Positions 11,150 through 23,223 of a DNA stretch of 64,000 nucleotides are shown here, one piece after another. How positions within the stretch are numbered: the stretch's first letter is position 1; each line of letters starts with the position of its first letter. Both the position numbers and the translations under genes were made by a program. The DNA comes from Lucinisca nassula (lineage: Eukaryota; Mollusca; Bivalvia; Lucinida; Lucinidae): NCBI GenBank assembly GCA_963580285.1, contig OY757015.1:150472082-150536081 (forward strand). The letters are read 5' to 3'. The notes below the pieces were generated by a model. That model was not told the DNA's origin, did not search any database, and saw only the letters and a program-made list of their open reading frames with translations.

Positions 11150-11389
11150 ATTTTTAACTGAACCATTACCTTGCTGAACACAATGGCCCCGACCTTTGCA
11201 AATAGTCTAGATCTAGATGGCCAAGTCTAGATCCAGTTCAGAAGGCAAGATCAGATGACCAGTCATGATTCCATACACTGTTCGTCATTCAGTTTGTAAA
11301 CTGAACAAATAAATAAATCAAGTTATATAATTGGTTGTTAGTCTGAAATGAAGGTGGCAAAACTAATTTATTCAACAGGATAAGGGTTT
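11150..11389. mobile_element. MITE family B, diverged
   Basis: taccttgctgaacacaatgg at left, attcaacaggataagggttt at right, decayed core between. Confidence 0.55.
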
Positions 11390-12140
11390 AAAAAAAACTT
11401 GTTAGTGACAGAAACTGTTCTCTCAAGTACACTAATACTGCAGTAGATTTGCTGAGCAAAATGTATGAGTAGCTTTTGCAAGCTACTCAAATTCTTTTCA
11501 GCCACAAAGTGTTTGTGTGCATTTTTTTCTTTCATTCTTTCTTTTTTTTTCTTGGCCATAGTAAATGGGGTGAATCCTTAAGGGGAAAACACCCAAGTGT
11601 TTGTGCACATATTGTTTGACGCAACATAGCAATCTAGCGCCTTTGTTTCCTGTAACAAAACTGATGTCATTTTATGTTCAAATAATGGTGGAATACTGTG
11701 GCACTGTTTGCAATTGCGCTCCAAACCAAACAAAATTTCACGATTTCAATGCAAAATATATGTACTTGAAAAACCAAATTTTCCCTAAATGTCTGGGTCT
11801 CCCTTTGCATTTTTTTCTTTGAATCTAGAATTTCCTATTTCAAAAGACCAATAATAGTGGTTTATGTTAGCATTTGTAAATGGCGCTACAAAATGATTTG
11901 ACGTTGCAGCAACAATGTGACACAAACAATATCACAATGTTGTCATGCTGATGGTAAGATAAAATGTTTTCATAGTCTAGCTCCTTAACAAGACGGTGAC
12001 CCTATATTTTTATTTGTGATTTCAGTTAGGATTCTGAGACCCTGGTGTTGTCAAAATATCAATCATTACAATAAAACATCCGTGTGATATTGTGCATTTT
12101 TCAAACCTCAAAAAGGTATTTTTTTTATGAAAATTTGTGA
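11390..12140. other. No recognisable feature
   Basis: AT-rich intronic DNA with a T-rich tract near 11520-11555. No gene seen. Confidence 0.4.
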
Positions 12141-12144
12141 TATT

Positions 12145-12335
12145 TTTCTTATTTATACATGTACTCCAAACATAGGTTTTGGGTGCTCGTTGGAACCACC
12201 TCATTGAGGCGGTTCTAACGAGTACCCACAACCTATGTCTTGGAACAGAAATAAGGAAAATAATGTTTACCCCTATAAACCCCAGTTTTCTCTATATAAA
12301 GTGGGGTTTAGGGGGGTCTTTATTTCACGGATTTA
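12145..12335. mobile_element. MITE family G
   Basis: Hairpin around 12165-12245 with acataggtt pairing aacctatgt, followed by gtttacccctataaacccc. Confidence 0.65.
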
Positions 12336-12650
12336 TTCACATGATGAACTTGTTATGACAGGTTGGCTTTTAATTCTACAAAAACTGTACTTTTTCCCAT
12401 TTTAAAAAATGGCGGGAAATTATTTTTGCATAGAAATAACACAATAACACAAACTGAAACTAAAACTGAAAATAATCGTTTTGCATAATCAAGGCAATTG
12501 TTACTGGAAAAAATTGCAAGTGATTGCAAGAAAGTTTCGCTGAAACACTGGTGTAAGCAGACTGAATTCTAGAATTTATGAAAATGTAGGATAGGCATTG
12601 AGGTGGCACTGCAATATAATGGAAGGTCGGTGACCCCCAATTTTTATTTC
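12336..12650. other. No recognisable feature
   Basis: AT-rich intronic sequence. Confidence 0.4.
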
Positions 12651-12661
12651 ATATTTCCAAT

Positions 12662-12829
12662 GAGTGAGTGAGTGAGTTTTAGCTTTACGTCCCACCAACA
12701 GCTAAGGTCATACGGAGACGGGACCTCGGTTGAAAGACTCATCCGAAAGTCTGGAGAAGCCCGGGATCGATCCTGCAATCCCTGGTTTACAAGGCGAGTA
12801 GCGTAACCACTGCACCACGGAGGCTTCTA
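12662..12829 (-). mobile_element. tRNA-Thr-derived SINE
   Basis: Read on the minus strand: gcctccgtggtgcagtggtt (A-box region), cttgtaaaccaggga (anticodon arm like tRNA-Thr TGT), gatcgatcccgg (B-box region), tail acgtaaagct..actcactcac. Target duplication atttccaatga on both sides. Confidence 0.85.
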
Positions 12830-12910
12830 AAATTTCCAATGAACAAACTTTGAAGTTTCATTGTGTGAAATTTCATTAATTTTTCACTGTGGCCTTAATC
12901 GGGTGATTTT

Positions 12911-13074
12911 AGAAGCCTCCGTGGTGTAGTGGTTACGCTACTCGCCTTGTAAACCAGGGATCGCAGGATCGATCCCGGGCTTCTCCAGACTTTCGGATGA
13001 GTCTTTAAACCGAGGTCCCGTCTCCATATGACCATAGCTGTTGGTGGGACGTAAAACTCAAACACTCACTCACT
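12911..13074 (+). mobile_element. tRNA-Thr-derived SINE, inverted to its neighbour
   Basis: Same family in plus orientation, starting agcctccgtggtgtagtgg and ending cactcactcact. Flanked by the 13-bp duplication aatcgggtgattt (ending near 12909, and from about 13075), so it is an independent insertion. Confidence 0.88.
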
Positions 13075-13139
13075 AATCGGGTGATTTGCCTCAACATTAA
13101 CAACAACTTGATTGGTTTTGAAAAAATGGGTCCTGAACA

Positions 13140-13313
13140 TTAACTCTTATCCTGCTGAATATATTAATTAAGCCACATCCATTACCAACTATCAGCCAAT
13201 CAGATTACAGTTGATATATTGTATTCATTCAATTCACAATCAGATGGCTTCTGATCTGGATTTACACTGTTTGTAAAGGTAGGAGTTGTTGTGACCAGCA
13301 GGATAAGAGTTAA
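13140..13313. mobile_element. MITE family B, shortened
   Basis: ttaactcttatcctgctgaa ... ccagcaggataagagttaa; the core has lost one arm. Confidence 0.7.
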
Positions 13314-13690
13314 AATTGTTCTGAAATCCGAAAGCAATGCTGGCAGAAAGCAAAGTCTGTTGTTGTTTTTTTCAGTGCGAGAGCTGACTGACTGACTGAC
13401 TGAAAGGCTAAGGAAATGTTGGAAGTGGTATATTTTGGTCTCTGCCATTTTATCCAACTCTATATTAAATCATGGTAGAAAAACAGACAGTAGAAATGTT
13501 TTTCCTGTCGATCAATCTCAATCATTGATGTCATACAAGGTATAAGTATAGCAGAAATGTATCATTAAATTTTCTCTATTGTCCTATATGAATATAATTC
13601 AAGTTTTTTTGGAGCAAGTTCAGATTGTGATCTTTTCTGCAGCAAGATCACTTTCAGCCTATTTTTTCTTGAATATAGGCTTCCCATAAT
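13314..13690. other. No gene; short tgac run
   Basis: Holds a (tgac)n run of about four units near 13384-13400. No other feature recognised. Confidence 0.4.
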
Positions 13691-13691
13691 G

Positions 13692-14128
13692 TTAATCATT
13701 TTACTGCTGAATAAATTAATTTAGCCAGACCCAGTTCTGACTACCCACCAATAAAATTACTTGATGTATGGTAATGTATTTGTTCAGTTCACAACCTGCA
13801 TGGCAAATCATTGGAGATCCTGATCAGATGGCTTCTTCAGAAGCCATCTGATATGGATCTACACTGTTTGCAAAGGTAGAGCTTATTGTATTCAGAAGGA
13901 TAGAGGTTCTTCACAACTCATCTGATCTGGATCTACACTGTTTGCAAAGGAAGAGCTTACTGTGTTGAGCAGGATAAGGGTTCTTCAGAACTCATCTGAT
14001 CTGGGTCTACACTGCAAAGGTAGAGCTTACTGTGTTCAGCAGGATAGAGGTTCTTCAGAAACCATCTGATCTGGGACTACTCTGTTTGCAAAGGTATAAG
14101 TTGTCATCTTCACCAGGATAAGGGTTAA
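13692..14128. repeat. MITE B with its right end tandemly repeated
   Basis: A MITE B starting ttaatcattttactgctgaa has its terminal 70-80 bp (catctgatctgg.tctacactg ... gcaggata.aggttctt) repeated about four times to 14128. Confidence 0.7.
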
Positions 14129-14290
14129 ACCTTCTGAACATGACAAACCTATCTTTGCAAACAGTGTAGACACAGGATCAGATGGCTTCTTCCATCTAAC
14201 AAGGATCTATACTGTTTCTAATTCAGATTACAACTTTGAAGGAAAGGTTAATAGTCAGGAAAATTAATTATTCAGCAGGACAAAGGTTAA
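14125..14290. mobile_element. MITE family B, sharing a TTAA with the preceding repeat
   Basis: ttaaaccttctgaacatgac ... attcagcaggacaaaggttaa. Confidence 0.65.
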
Positions 14291-14831
14291 GAATGTCTTA
14301 GAAACAGTCTGAATATTAGTGATTTTGTTGTGAATGAATTTAACCCATTTTGTACTGAAAGGAATCTTCCACCTTATAGACAAGCATATGTTGCAAAACC
14401 CCAGAGCATATACTAGTTAGCCATATTAACAAGCACCTAGCCTTTGAGGGCATTCTTGCTGACTGTCAACATGGCTTCCGAAGTCAAAGATAAATACTTG
14501 AACACTATGGCAGTTTCAACTCAAACAAGGGCATCAAAAGTAAACAGGTACCAGGCATAAAGTGATGCACTAAAGCATCCTTTTTTCTCAGAACTGTTCA
14601 TCAGTGGAATAGTCTTCCCACGTCTGCGGTAGATGAGGAGTTCAAAGCCTGTACAGTATAGATTGGGATTCAGAGGTATGCTTTTTAGTATACCTCTGCT
14701 AATCAGATTGTAAATGGTGTTAATGAATCATCCAGCAACCCTTTTTTTTTTAGCAAAATTTTAAATTTAGCAACCCACCCAACTGAGATAATGGCCAAAG
14801 CAACAGACTCAGTTGACAGCAGGAATCCATT
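14291..14831. other. No recognisable feature
   Basis: Contains a short family C fragment (aacccattttgtactg, about 14342). No gene seen. Confidence 0.35.
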
Positions 14832-15044
14832 TTAGCCCTTATCCTGCTGATCCCGGATATGTATTATCTTTCAAACAATGAAGATCCAGATCAGATGGCT
14901 TCTGAAGAAGCCATCTGATCAGGATCTACATTGTTTGTCATTCAGTTTATGAATTTGTTGCAATAATTTGCATCAAGTAATCTGATTGGTTGATAACCGG
15001 TAGTGGGTGTGGCATATATGAATATTCAGCAGGACAAGGGTTAA
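14832..15044. mobile_element. MITE family B (variant)
   Basis: Left tttagcccttatcctgctga, intact hairpin core 14873-14940, right attcagcaggacaagggttaa. Confidence 0.75.
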
Positions 15045-15370
15045 TATTTAGGGTTATCAGGTTGACTTGATTTGAGAATCTGGTTTAAAAATGACTTAAT
15101 TTTTAGCAAAAATGGAGGATCTGTCTGCAGAGTCTGATCTCAACATGCTCTTTTTCCCAGTAGCCCATTTTGGGGGTTTCCCTGTTAAAATGGTTAGTCA
15201 AATCATGCATGGGCTCAAAAATGGGACATTGGAACACAGTGAATACCCATAATGCACAATGCAGCATCTGATCAGCATTGTCACTGTTTGCATCATGTAC
15301 AGATTTTCTTTATAAATCATAAACCCGACACCCTCATATTGCAACTGGACCTGATGTTAGATTCTGTGTG
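15045..15370. other. Decayed repeat DNA
   Basis: Wording near 15170-15300 (cccattttgggggtttccc, catctgatcagcattg) suggests an old family C relic. No gene. Confidence 0.3.
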
Positions 15371-15373
15371 TTG

Positions 15374-15670
15374 TATTGTTTTTTGTTTGATTTGAGGTTT
15401 AACGTCCCCATCAACACTGTAGAGGTCATTTTGGAGACGTTACTTCCAATTTTGTGGGACTTTTACCCGGCACCGAGATGAAATGACATCTCAAGCTCTG
15501 TCGCCCAATGAAACCAATAGGATTTTAAAGCATGGACTCACACCGCTTTGCCTGGACAGGCTAGATCCTCTAATGGTTTACCAGTACTTGTGTGTGGTCG
15601 GTCTCTGCTCTGTATGGAAGTATCATGCAGCCCATGTATTTCTTCAAGCCCCGATGGGCAGGGGCTGACT
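15374..15670 (-). mobile_element. SINE-A, full length with target duplication
   Basis: Tail at left (tttgtttgatttgagg), head at right (gatgggcaggggc). ctgtgtgttgtat flanks both ends (13 bp). Confidence 0.85.
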
Positions 15671-15762
15671 GTGTGTTGTATGACCCAGATCATGGTATGA
15701 GAAAATCTGTTTTAGTCATTTGAGAGCAACAATGGTGCAGAGCAGCCTGTGCATACCATAAA

Positions 15763-17950
15763 CAAGAGGGCCAGGATGGCCCTGGATTGCTCACCTGATC
15801 CATAGGGTAACAAGTGGGCACGGAGATGAGCCATTCTTGGCCCCAGGGCTATGAATTGAATAATCTTGGTAGTGGTCTTAAAGTTGAAGCTTCATACCAA
15901 ATATCAAAGACCGGAGCCTTCTGGTTTCAGACATGAAGATTTTCCCTAAAAAGTCAATGTACAACCAGTGGGCCCCGAGGAAGGGGGCTTTTCTGGCCCC
16001 AGGGCTGTAATTTGAACAATCTTGATAGAGGTCCCCTAGACGAAGCTTCATACCAAATATCAAAGACCTGAGCCTTCGGGTTTCCCACAAGAACATTTTT
16101 AAAGATTTTCCTTATGTAAGTCTATGTAAAACAAGTGGGCCCGGGGCGGAGCCATTTTTGGCTCCAGGGCTATAATTTGATCAATCTTGATACAAGTCCT
16201 TTAGATGAAGCTTCACACCAAATATCTAAGACCTGGGCCTTGCGGTTACAGAGAATGTAATTTTTTAAGATATTCCCTATATAAGTCTATGTAAAACCAG
16301 GGCTATAATTTAATCAATCTTGGTCGAGGTCCAATAGACAAAGCATCATACCAAATATCAAAGAACTGAGCCTTCTGGTTTCAGACATGAAGATTTTCCC
16401 TAAAAAGTCAATGTACAACCAGTGGGCTCCGAGGAAGGGGGCTTTTCTGGCCCCAGGGCTGTAATTTGAACAATCTTGATAGAGGTCCCCTAGACGAAGC
16501 TTCATACCAAATATCAAAGACCTGAGCTTTCGGGTTTCACACAAGAACATTTTTAAAGATTTTCCTTATGTAAGTCTATGTAAAACAAGTGGGCCCGGGG
16601 CGGAGCCATTTTTGGCTCCAGGGCTATAATTTGATCAATCTTGATACAAGTCCTTTAGATGAAGCTTCACACCAAATATCTAAGACCTGGGCCTTGCGGT
16701 TACAGAGAATGTAATTTTTTAAGATATTCCCTATATAAGTCTATGTAAAACCCAAGGGCCCCGGGGCAGGGGCATTTTTGGCCCTAGGGCTATAATTTGA
16801 ACAATTTTGATAGAGGTCCACTAGATGAAGCTTCACACCAAATATCAAAGACCTGGCCTACGGTTGCAGAGAAGTATTTTTTTTTTTAATTTTCCCTATA
16901 TAAGTCAATGTAAAAACAAAGGGCCCCAGGGCGGGGGCATTTTTGGCCAAAGGGCTATAATTTGAACAATCTTGGCAAAGCCACTAGATAAAGCCACACA
17001 CCAAATATTATGCCACTTAAGAGAAGAAGATTATAAAGATATTCCCTACACAAGCCTATGTAAAACCAATGGCGCCCCGTGGCAGGGGCATTTTGGCCCT
17101 AGGGCTATAATTTAAACAATCTTGATAGATGTCCACTTGATGAAGCTTCACACCAAATATCAAAGACCTGCGCCTTGCCGTTTCAGAGAAGAACATTTTC
17201 AAAAATAATTCCTATATAAGTCTATGTAAAACCCAAGGGCCCCAGGGCAGAGGCATTTTTGGCCCTCGGGCTATAATTTGAACAATCTTGACAGAGGTCC
17301 ACAGAGGTTCACACCAAATATCAAAGATCAAAGACATGGGCCTTGTTGTTTCAGAGAAGAAGATTTTTAAAGATTTTCACTATATAAGCCTATGAAAAAC
17401 CAAAGGGCCCAGTGGCGGGGGCATTTTTTGCCCCAGGACAATCTTGGTAGAGGTCCACTAGATGAAGCTTCATACCAAATATCAAAGACCTGGGCCCTGT
17501 GGTTTCAGAGAAGAAGATTTTTAAAGATTTTCCCTATATAAGCCTATGTAAAACCAAAGGGCCCCAGGGCGGGGGCATTATTTGCCCCAGGGCTTTCATT
17601 TGAACAATCTTGGTAGAGGTCCACTAGATGAAGCTTCATACCAAATATCAAAGACCTGGAACTTGTGGTTTCACAGAAGAAGATTTTTTTTAAGTTTTCA
17701 GTACAAAAATCTAGTTTTAGCTCCTGTGACCTAGATGTGCAACGGACCGGAACCATTTGAACAACTTTGAAAGGGGACCACCTATGGATCATTCCTGTGA
17801 AGTTTTGTCAAAATCCGATCAGTGGTTTAGGAGGAGATGTCTTTTGAAGAAATTGTTTACATACTGACGCACGGACACACGCACGGACACACGGACGACA
17901 GACAAAAAGTGATCCCAAAAGCTCATCTCGTCACTACGTGACGGTGAGCT
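15763..17950 (+). mobile_element. Helentron-like element 2 (2.2 kb)
   Basis: Left end caagagggccaggatggccc then gctcacctga; internal units related to the 166-bp repeat (agcttcataccaaatatc) at roughly 110-170 bp spacing, with a near-identical longer duplication around 15880-16720; gcacggacacacgg microsatellite; hairpin 17920-17950 (cgtcac/gtgacg) ending ggtgagct. Confidence 0.7.
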
Positions 17951-18842
17951 AAAAATACAAATGAAATTTGCCAAATAGTTTCAGAGAAAATGTATTTTGA
18001 AATGTCAATGGACCTGCAATCCAAGTGACCTTGTGCTAAGGTCATCAAATGACCTTGACCGTTTAGCATTCATTTTGTATCTATTCGCATGTCACAGACC
18101 ACATATTATTCAAAAAATGCATTGTTACACCTTTTCACCATTTAAAAGCCAATTAAATGCACCAATTTGACTTGACGTAAAATACACAAAGGTCACAATC
18201 AAACTGGTGTCATCATTGTTGCAAACTTGCTAGTACTCAGTCAACCAATGTTACATACCAAGTTCCAGGACAATCAGCCCAGTGGTTCTGGAGAAGAAGA
18301 TTTTTTTAAGGTTTTTACCATATTCTGTCATGGCGGCCAACTTGGTCATGTGACCTGGAACATTTGAATAAATTTTAGTTCCCTTACGGTCCTAAGGCTG
18401 AACGTAAAATTTAAATGGAATTGGCCAAGTGGTTTTGGTAAAAAATATATTTTAATATGTCAATGGATCTGCAATACAAGTGACCTTGGGCCAAGGTCAC
18501 CAAATGACCTTGACCTCAAAAATTCATAGAGAATCATTTTTTACAAATTCTCATATTATAGGCCACAATATTTTTCGAAAAATGCACTAATTTACCGTAC
18601 CTATTTCCCATTGAAAAGCCTAAGAAGCCAAATCTGACCTTGACATAAAATAGGTCAAGTTAAATCTAGGGTCATCACTTTTTGCAAAATCGCCAGTACT
18701 CTGTGTCCAAGTGCTACATACTAAGTTTCAGGACAACTGACCCAGTGGTTCTGGAGAAGATTTTTTAAGGTTTTTGCAAGATTCGGGCATGGCAGTCATC
18801 TTGGTCATGTGACCTGGAACATTTTAATAAATTTTTGTTCCC
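17951..18842. repeat. About 460-bp tandem repeat, left block
   Basis: Units hold gaccttgggccaaggtca, ccaagtttcaggacaa, tggttctggagaaga and atggcggccatcttggtcat. The array resumes at 20881 after two nested insertions and is related to the array at 27.6-30 kb. Confidence 0.7.
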
Positions 18843-18845
18843 TTA

Positions 18846-19922
18846 AGCCCCGGTCCCACAGACCTTGTGACTGCAATGCGACCTCTCTGCAACTGATTTC
18901 TTTGCAACTGGCCCGCGACCTTTGCAACTGTTGCAACTAAATTTGCACAGTAAATGTGATCGCCGACTAGTCGGCAACCGGTCGCAGAACAATCGGCGAT
19001 TAATGTTGCCCAAAGTCGTCGATTGATCAGAGACTTGTCGCCGAAGAATCGCCGTATGATTGGCGACTGACTTGCAACAAGTGAAACATGATCGGGGGCT
19101 AGTCGGCGATCAATCGGCGACTCTTCAGAGACGTGATAAAAACGATTGGCGACTTGTCGGAGACTGTTTTGCAGGTTTTTTTTTTTTTTGTTGTTTTTTG
19201 ACACAGACAAAAATAAACTAAATTTTCGACTGCTGAGAGTCTTCTCTGGGCTGCTGCAAGTCCTCGTCATCCATAATTGGTGTCCGAGCCTTGCTTCCCG
19301 TCTTTTTCGGCTGCGCCCCAGTTTTCTTTTGCCCGCCTCTCCGAACCATGTTGCCTCTTTGAAAGCTGTTGTTGAAATGATGCTAGGATGTTAACAGTTT
19401 TTATTGTAGTTGGCGCTATAATCATTCGGTGGTTTTAACACCTTTTTACAGCTTGGCGGCGACCAGTTGCAGATCAATCGCCGACTTATCAGTGATCAAT
19501 CTCCGATCGATCGCCAAACAGTTGCCGACCAATAGCCGATAGGTCGTGGATAGATCGCGGATCAGTCGGCTGTCGGTCTGCGACCAGTCTCCGATAAGTT
19601 GCAATAAGGTTGCTAGAATTTACAGCCAAATTTGCATAAATTCGGTCGGGGATTGATCGGTGACTGTTCGGCGAGCATCGGAGATTGGTCTGCGACGTCT
19701 AGAAAACAATTGCAACTAGTCTGCGATCAAAATCAGTCGCAGCCAGTCTTTTGTGCATGCACAAAAGACGATCGGCGACTAAATTTGATTGGCGACCTAC
19801 CCGCGACCTTGCTGCAACCTTTATAAAACCTCTCTGCGACTTCTGCAACCGCTCCGCGATTGCCATTTTTTTCAGTCGTGGAGATGTCGCATCGCAGTCG
19901 AAAGCTCTGTGGGACCGGGCCT
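18846..19922. mobile_element. K element, 1.08 kb, possible PIF/Harbinger type
   Basis: Termini agccccggtcccacag and ctgtgggaccgggcct are inverted, similarity continues about 50 bp inward, and TTA flanks both sides (18843-18845, 19923-19925). Both flanks of the centre are filled with variants of atcggcgact/cgaccagt. The unique centre (about 19170-19440) carries the 43-codon ORF. The 3-bp TTA duplication fits PIF/Harbinger (inference). Confidence 0.65.
19218..19349 (-). pseudogene. 43-codon basic ORF inside the K element
   Basis: ATG at 19349 to TAG at 19218 in the unique centre of the K element. The product starts MVRRGGQKKTGAQPKKTGSK and becomes acidic/Gln-rich (IMDDEDLQQPREDSQQ). A basic-then-acidic N-terminus without a domain would fit the leftover start of a transposon protein after an internal deletion, but I cannot identify it. 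It may also be chance. Confidence 0.25.
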
Positions 19923-19983
19923 TTACTGTCCTTATGTTGCATGACAATTTAAACTAGAATACTGTCGATGGCGCGCCATCGCA

Positions 19984-20880
19984 AATCCCCACGTTTTCTA
20001 CACAGGGGCCAAGTACTGAAAACCCCTCACCCTGGGCCCTAATTTGACTCCATGGTCAAAATGTTACCTGTATTATATTCTACTAATCATGCCCTTCAAT
20101 TTCATATGCCACATGACTATGTTCCAAAAAACTTAAATTTTGACCCTTTGACCCCTCTCCCAGGGCCCCAATCTGACCCCAGGGTCAAAATTTTACTTGT
20201 AGTTTATTCTACCCATTATCCCCTTCGCATAGATATGCAACATGACTATGTTCTGAAAAACTTTAATTTTGACACCCGACCCCCCCAAGTCCGACCCCCA
20301 GGGCGTGACCTAGGGGTCACAGCCAAAATCCCGTTCAATATGTTTTACTTTTTTCATAACTAAGTACATGTGCAAAGTTTGGCATCAAAATCTTCAAAAT
20401 TGACTTTGTAATTGAATTTTATTGATATTTGACCTTTTGACCCCTCCCCAGGGCCCCTGGGGGCGGGGACAAAAAAAAATGTGCTCTTGCGCAAGCCATT
20501 CATGTAAGCAACTCGCATACCAAATTTGGTTGAATTCCGGCTAACGGTTTAGGAGGAGATAGCCGGACAGACAGACGGACAGACGGACGGACGCACGTTC
20601 TTAGTAGAGGTACCTTGTGGGGTTACTAATGTAAAGTCTATGGAGACTTTAACCCCATAACGCACAACTGTACAGAGTTTTAACCCCACATACGAAATTT
20701 TTAACCCCACTAACTGAAAAGTTACTGTGCCTTACGGAATAAACCTCATTAAGTTGAATTGGGCAGAATCCTAACCCCACTAGGTACCTCTAGTCTGCCC
20801 GGACAGACGGACAGACAGACAGACAGACGGACGGAGGCGATAACAATATCCCCACTTTTTTTTTAAAAAACGTGGGGATA
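19984..20880 (+). mobile_element. Second type of hairpin-ended satellite element
   Basis: Left end atccccacgttttctacaca; inside, repeats of about 110-150 bp (ttgacccctc, gggtcaaaattttac, catgactatgttc); acagacggacagacgg microsatellite; terminal hairpin 20848-20880 pairing ccccac with gtgggg. It has the same layout as the GGTGAGCT elements but different termini. Interrupted by MITE N. Confidence 0.6.
20605..20792. mobile_element. MITE N, 188 bp
   Basis: Inverted termini tagaggtaccttgtggggtt and its partner ending ggtacctcta match at 20 of 21 positions. It splits the ACGG-type microsatellite of the surrounding element. Confidence 0.8.
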
Positions 20881-21858
20881 ATGAAATTGGCCCAATGGTT
20901 TTAGAGAAAATGTATTCTAATATGTCAAACATAAATGACCTTGGGCCAAGGTCAGCAAGTGACCTTGACCTTAAGCATCCATAGACATTCATGTTTTACC
21001 TATTCTCATATTATAGACCACAATATATTTAAAAAAATGCATTGATTTACCTATTTCCCATTGAAAAGCCTATGGAGCCAAATTTGTTCTTGGCGTAAAA
21101 TAGGTCAAAGTCAACCTAGGGTCATCATTTTTGCAAACTTTATGGTACTCTGTCGACCAACACTACATACCAAGTTTCAAGATAATCTGCCTAGTGGTTC
21201 TTGAGAAGATTTTTTAAGGGTTTTACCATATATGGGCATGGTGTCCATCTTAATCATGCGACCTGGACTATCTGAATAAATTTTTGTTCCCTAAGTGTCC
21301 TAAGATTGCATATAAAATTTAAATTAAATTGGCCCAGTGGTGTAAGAGAAAATGTATTCTAATATGTCAATGGACCTGCAATACAAGTGACCTTGGGCAA
21401 AGGTCACCAAATGACCTTGCACCTAAGCATTCATAGACATTCATTTTTTACCTATTCACATATCAAAGACCACAATATTCTTCAAAAAATATATTGATTT
21501 ATCTATTTCCCATTGAAAAGCCTATTATAAGGATCCAAATTTGACCATGGTATAAAATAGGTCAAGGTCAACCTAGGGTCATAATTTTTGCAAACTTGGT
21601 AGTACTCAATGCTACATACCAAGTTTCAAGACAATCTGCCCAGTGGTTCTGGAGAAGAAGATTTTTTAAGGTTTTACCGTATTTGGGCATGGTGGCCATC
21701 TTGGTCATGTGACCTAGACCATACTTGCAAACTTTTGTTCTCCCATTGCCAGAGGGCTGCATATGAAATTACATAGAAACTGGCCTAGTGGTTTCAGAGA
21801 AGAAGTCTTTTGAAAATGGTTGACGATGGACGCCTACCATCCTGAAAGATCTCATACC
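20881..21858. repeat. About 460-bp tandem repeat, right block
   Basis: Continues the array of 17951-18842 and ends at a short gacgatggacg remnant without a terminal hairpin. Confidence 0.65.
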
Positions 21859-22035
21859 GTATTTACCGCATATGTATTCCACCAGACAGGCCTGAGCAAA
21901 CAGTGTAGACCCGGATGAGATGCCGCAATTTTGACACAACATTGGTCAGTAAGTTGTACATGTTCAAATTCTAGAACAATTATGGTAAGGAGCAGCAGTG
22001 TCTAACTACATAGGGTAAATGTGGTATATGAGTTA
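21850..22035. mobile_element. MITE family R
   Basis: taccgtatttaccgcatatg at left, core word gcaaacagtgtagaccc, right end agggtaaatgtggtata. Confidence 0.5.
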
Positions 22036-22419
22036 ATTTCCCTGCAAAAGCAAGATGTGACCTGAATTAGACATCAGTTTCCTTATTATATTATGAAGCG
22101 CACTGTTCTCTCTATTAGTCCTACAATGATCTGGCATCAGTTCTGGCAAAATTATTTTCCTGACAAAGTTCCTGATGTCTGTCTCTGACAACTGATGTAA
22201 CCATAGCTACATAACACTAAATACTGGTAGTCTATAAATAACGACTGATATTATCCTACTAGAGTCATACCTCAATGGCTCAAACACCCTGGAACTATGG
22301 AAATTTGTTTGAAGGGGAGTCGGGGAGGGGAGGGGGGGGGGGGGTAATTCGAGCTACTGAGCACCAATCAGAGCATCAGGTCTGCAGGCAAGATGTTGGT
22401 ATCAGTTCAATTTTCTTGG
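22036..22419. other. No gene; poly-G tract
   Basis: G-rich tract near 22320-22344 (a run of 14 G after two shorter runs). Nothing else recognised. Confidence 0.5.
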
Positions 22420-22510
22420 AAAGAAAGGTAATGTACGTTGTGTACTCATTAGAATCGATCACGACTCTAATGAGTACACATAACATACATTTTCAAGATA
22501 AAGTAAGAGA
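22420..22510. mobile_element. Diverged G-type hairpin
   Basis: tgtgtactcattagaatcg and its inverse cgactctaatgagtacaca, with outer arms atgtacgtt and aacatacat also pairing. Confidence 0.6.
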
Positions 22511-22985
22511 ATTTTCCCAAAATTATCTCAAACACATTAATATCTGCAGTTATGGGATATATTTCCAAGGAGAATGAGTTATAAACAGCCATGATAAATC
22601 AGCTATGGGGTGTTCGAGTAATCAAAGATTCACTGTAATTGTGAATGTTGACAGTATGTTGAACATCCCTTCTTCCTCAGAGCAGCATGTGGTATATAAG
22701 GAAACTGTAAATATGAGATGAACGTTTAGGATAAAATGTCAAAGTTTTGTCAACACCCCACCCCCACAATATTCCAAGAATATTCTGACTGAAAATGTGG
22801 ACATTTTTGCAGACACTGCACATCCACACTCCTCACAGGGTATGGGCCTGTGAAAACCTTCCAACTGAATTGCAAACAGTGCAGACTTAGACTTGTCTGA
22901 GCTGAGTTTTTTCATTTTGGATAACTTCAACAAGCATGAAATGATATGGCAACGCCTAAAGTACATACAGATGCACAAAACAGAT
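22511..22985. other. No recognisable feature
   Basis: No gene or known repeat, apart from a stray gcaaacagtgcagac word near 22872. Confidence 0.35.
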
Positions 22986-23223
22986 TTAACCCTTTTTGTA
23001 CCAAATGTTATCTTCCTTTTTATATATAGCAGGAGTCCATTTCAAAATTAAGGGGTGTCAGGTTGTGTTGTCTTCAACATTTATTTGGAAATTGACTGAA
23101 CTTTTAGTAAACAGTGTAGGCCCTGATCAGATGCCGCGTTCTGCGGCGTCTGATCTGGGCTTGCACTGTTTGCCAATTACCCATTTAGGGGTTTCTGGTA
23201 CTAAATGGGTTAAAATAAATTAT
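22986..23223. mobile_element. MITE family C, full length
   Basis: ttaaccctttttgtaccaaa ... ctggtactaaatgggttaa with complete hairpin core (gatcagatgccgcg/cggcgtctgatc). Confidence 0.85.

Noticed and set aside
18824..19270. Minus-strand frame of 148 codons through the K element
   Set aside because: Made mostly of the repeated tcggcga words; low-complexity Arg/Ser/Asp wording without a domain.
20052..20363. Plus-strand frame of 103 codons
   Set aside because: Two similar halves reflect the internal repeat of the hairpin-ended element rather than a protein domain.
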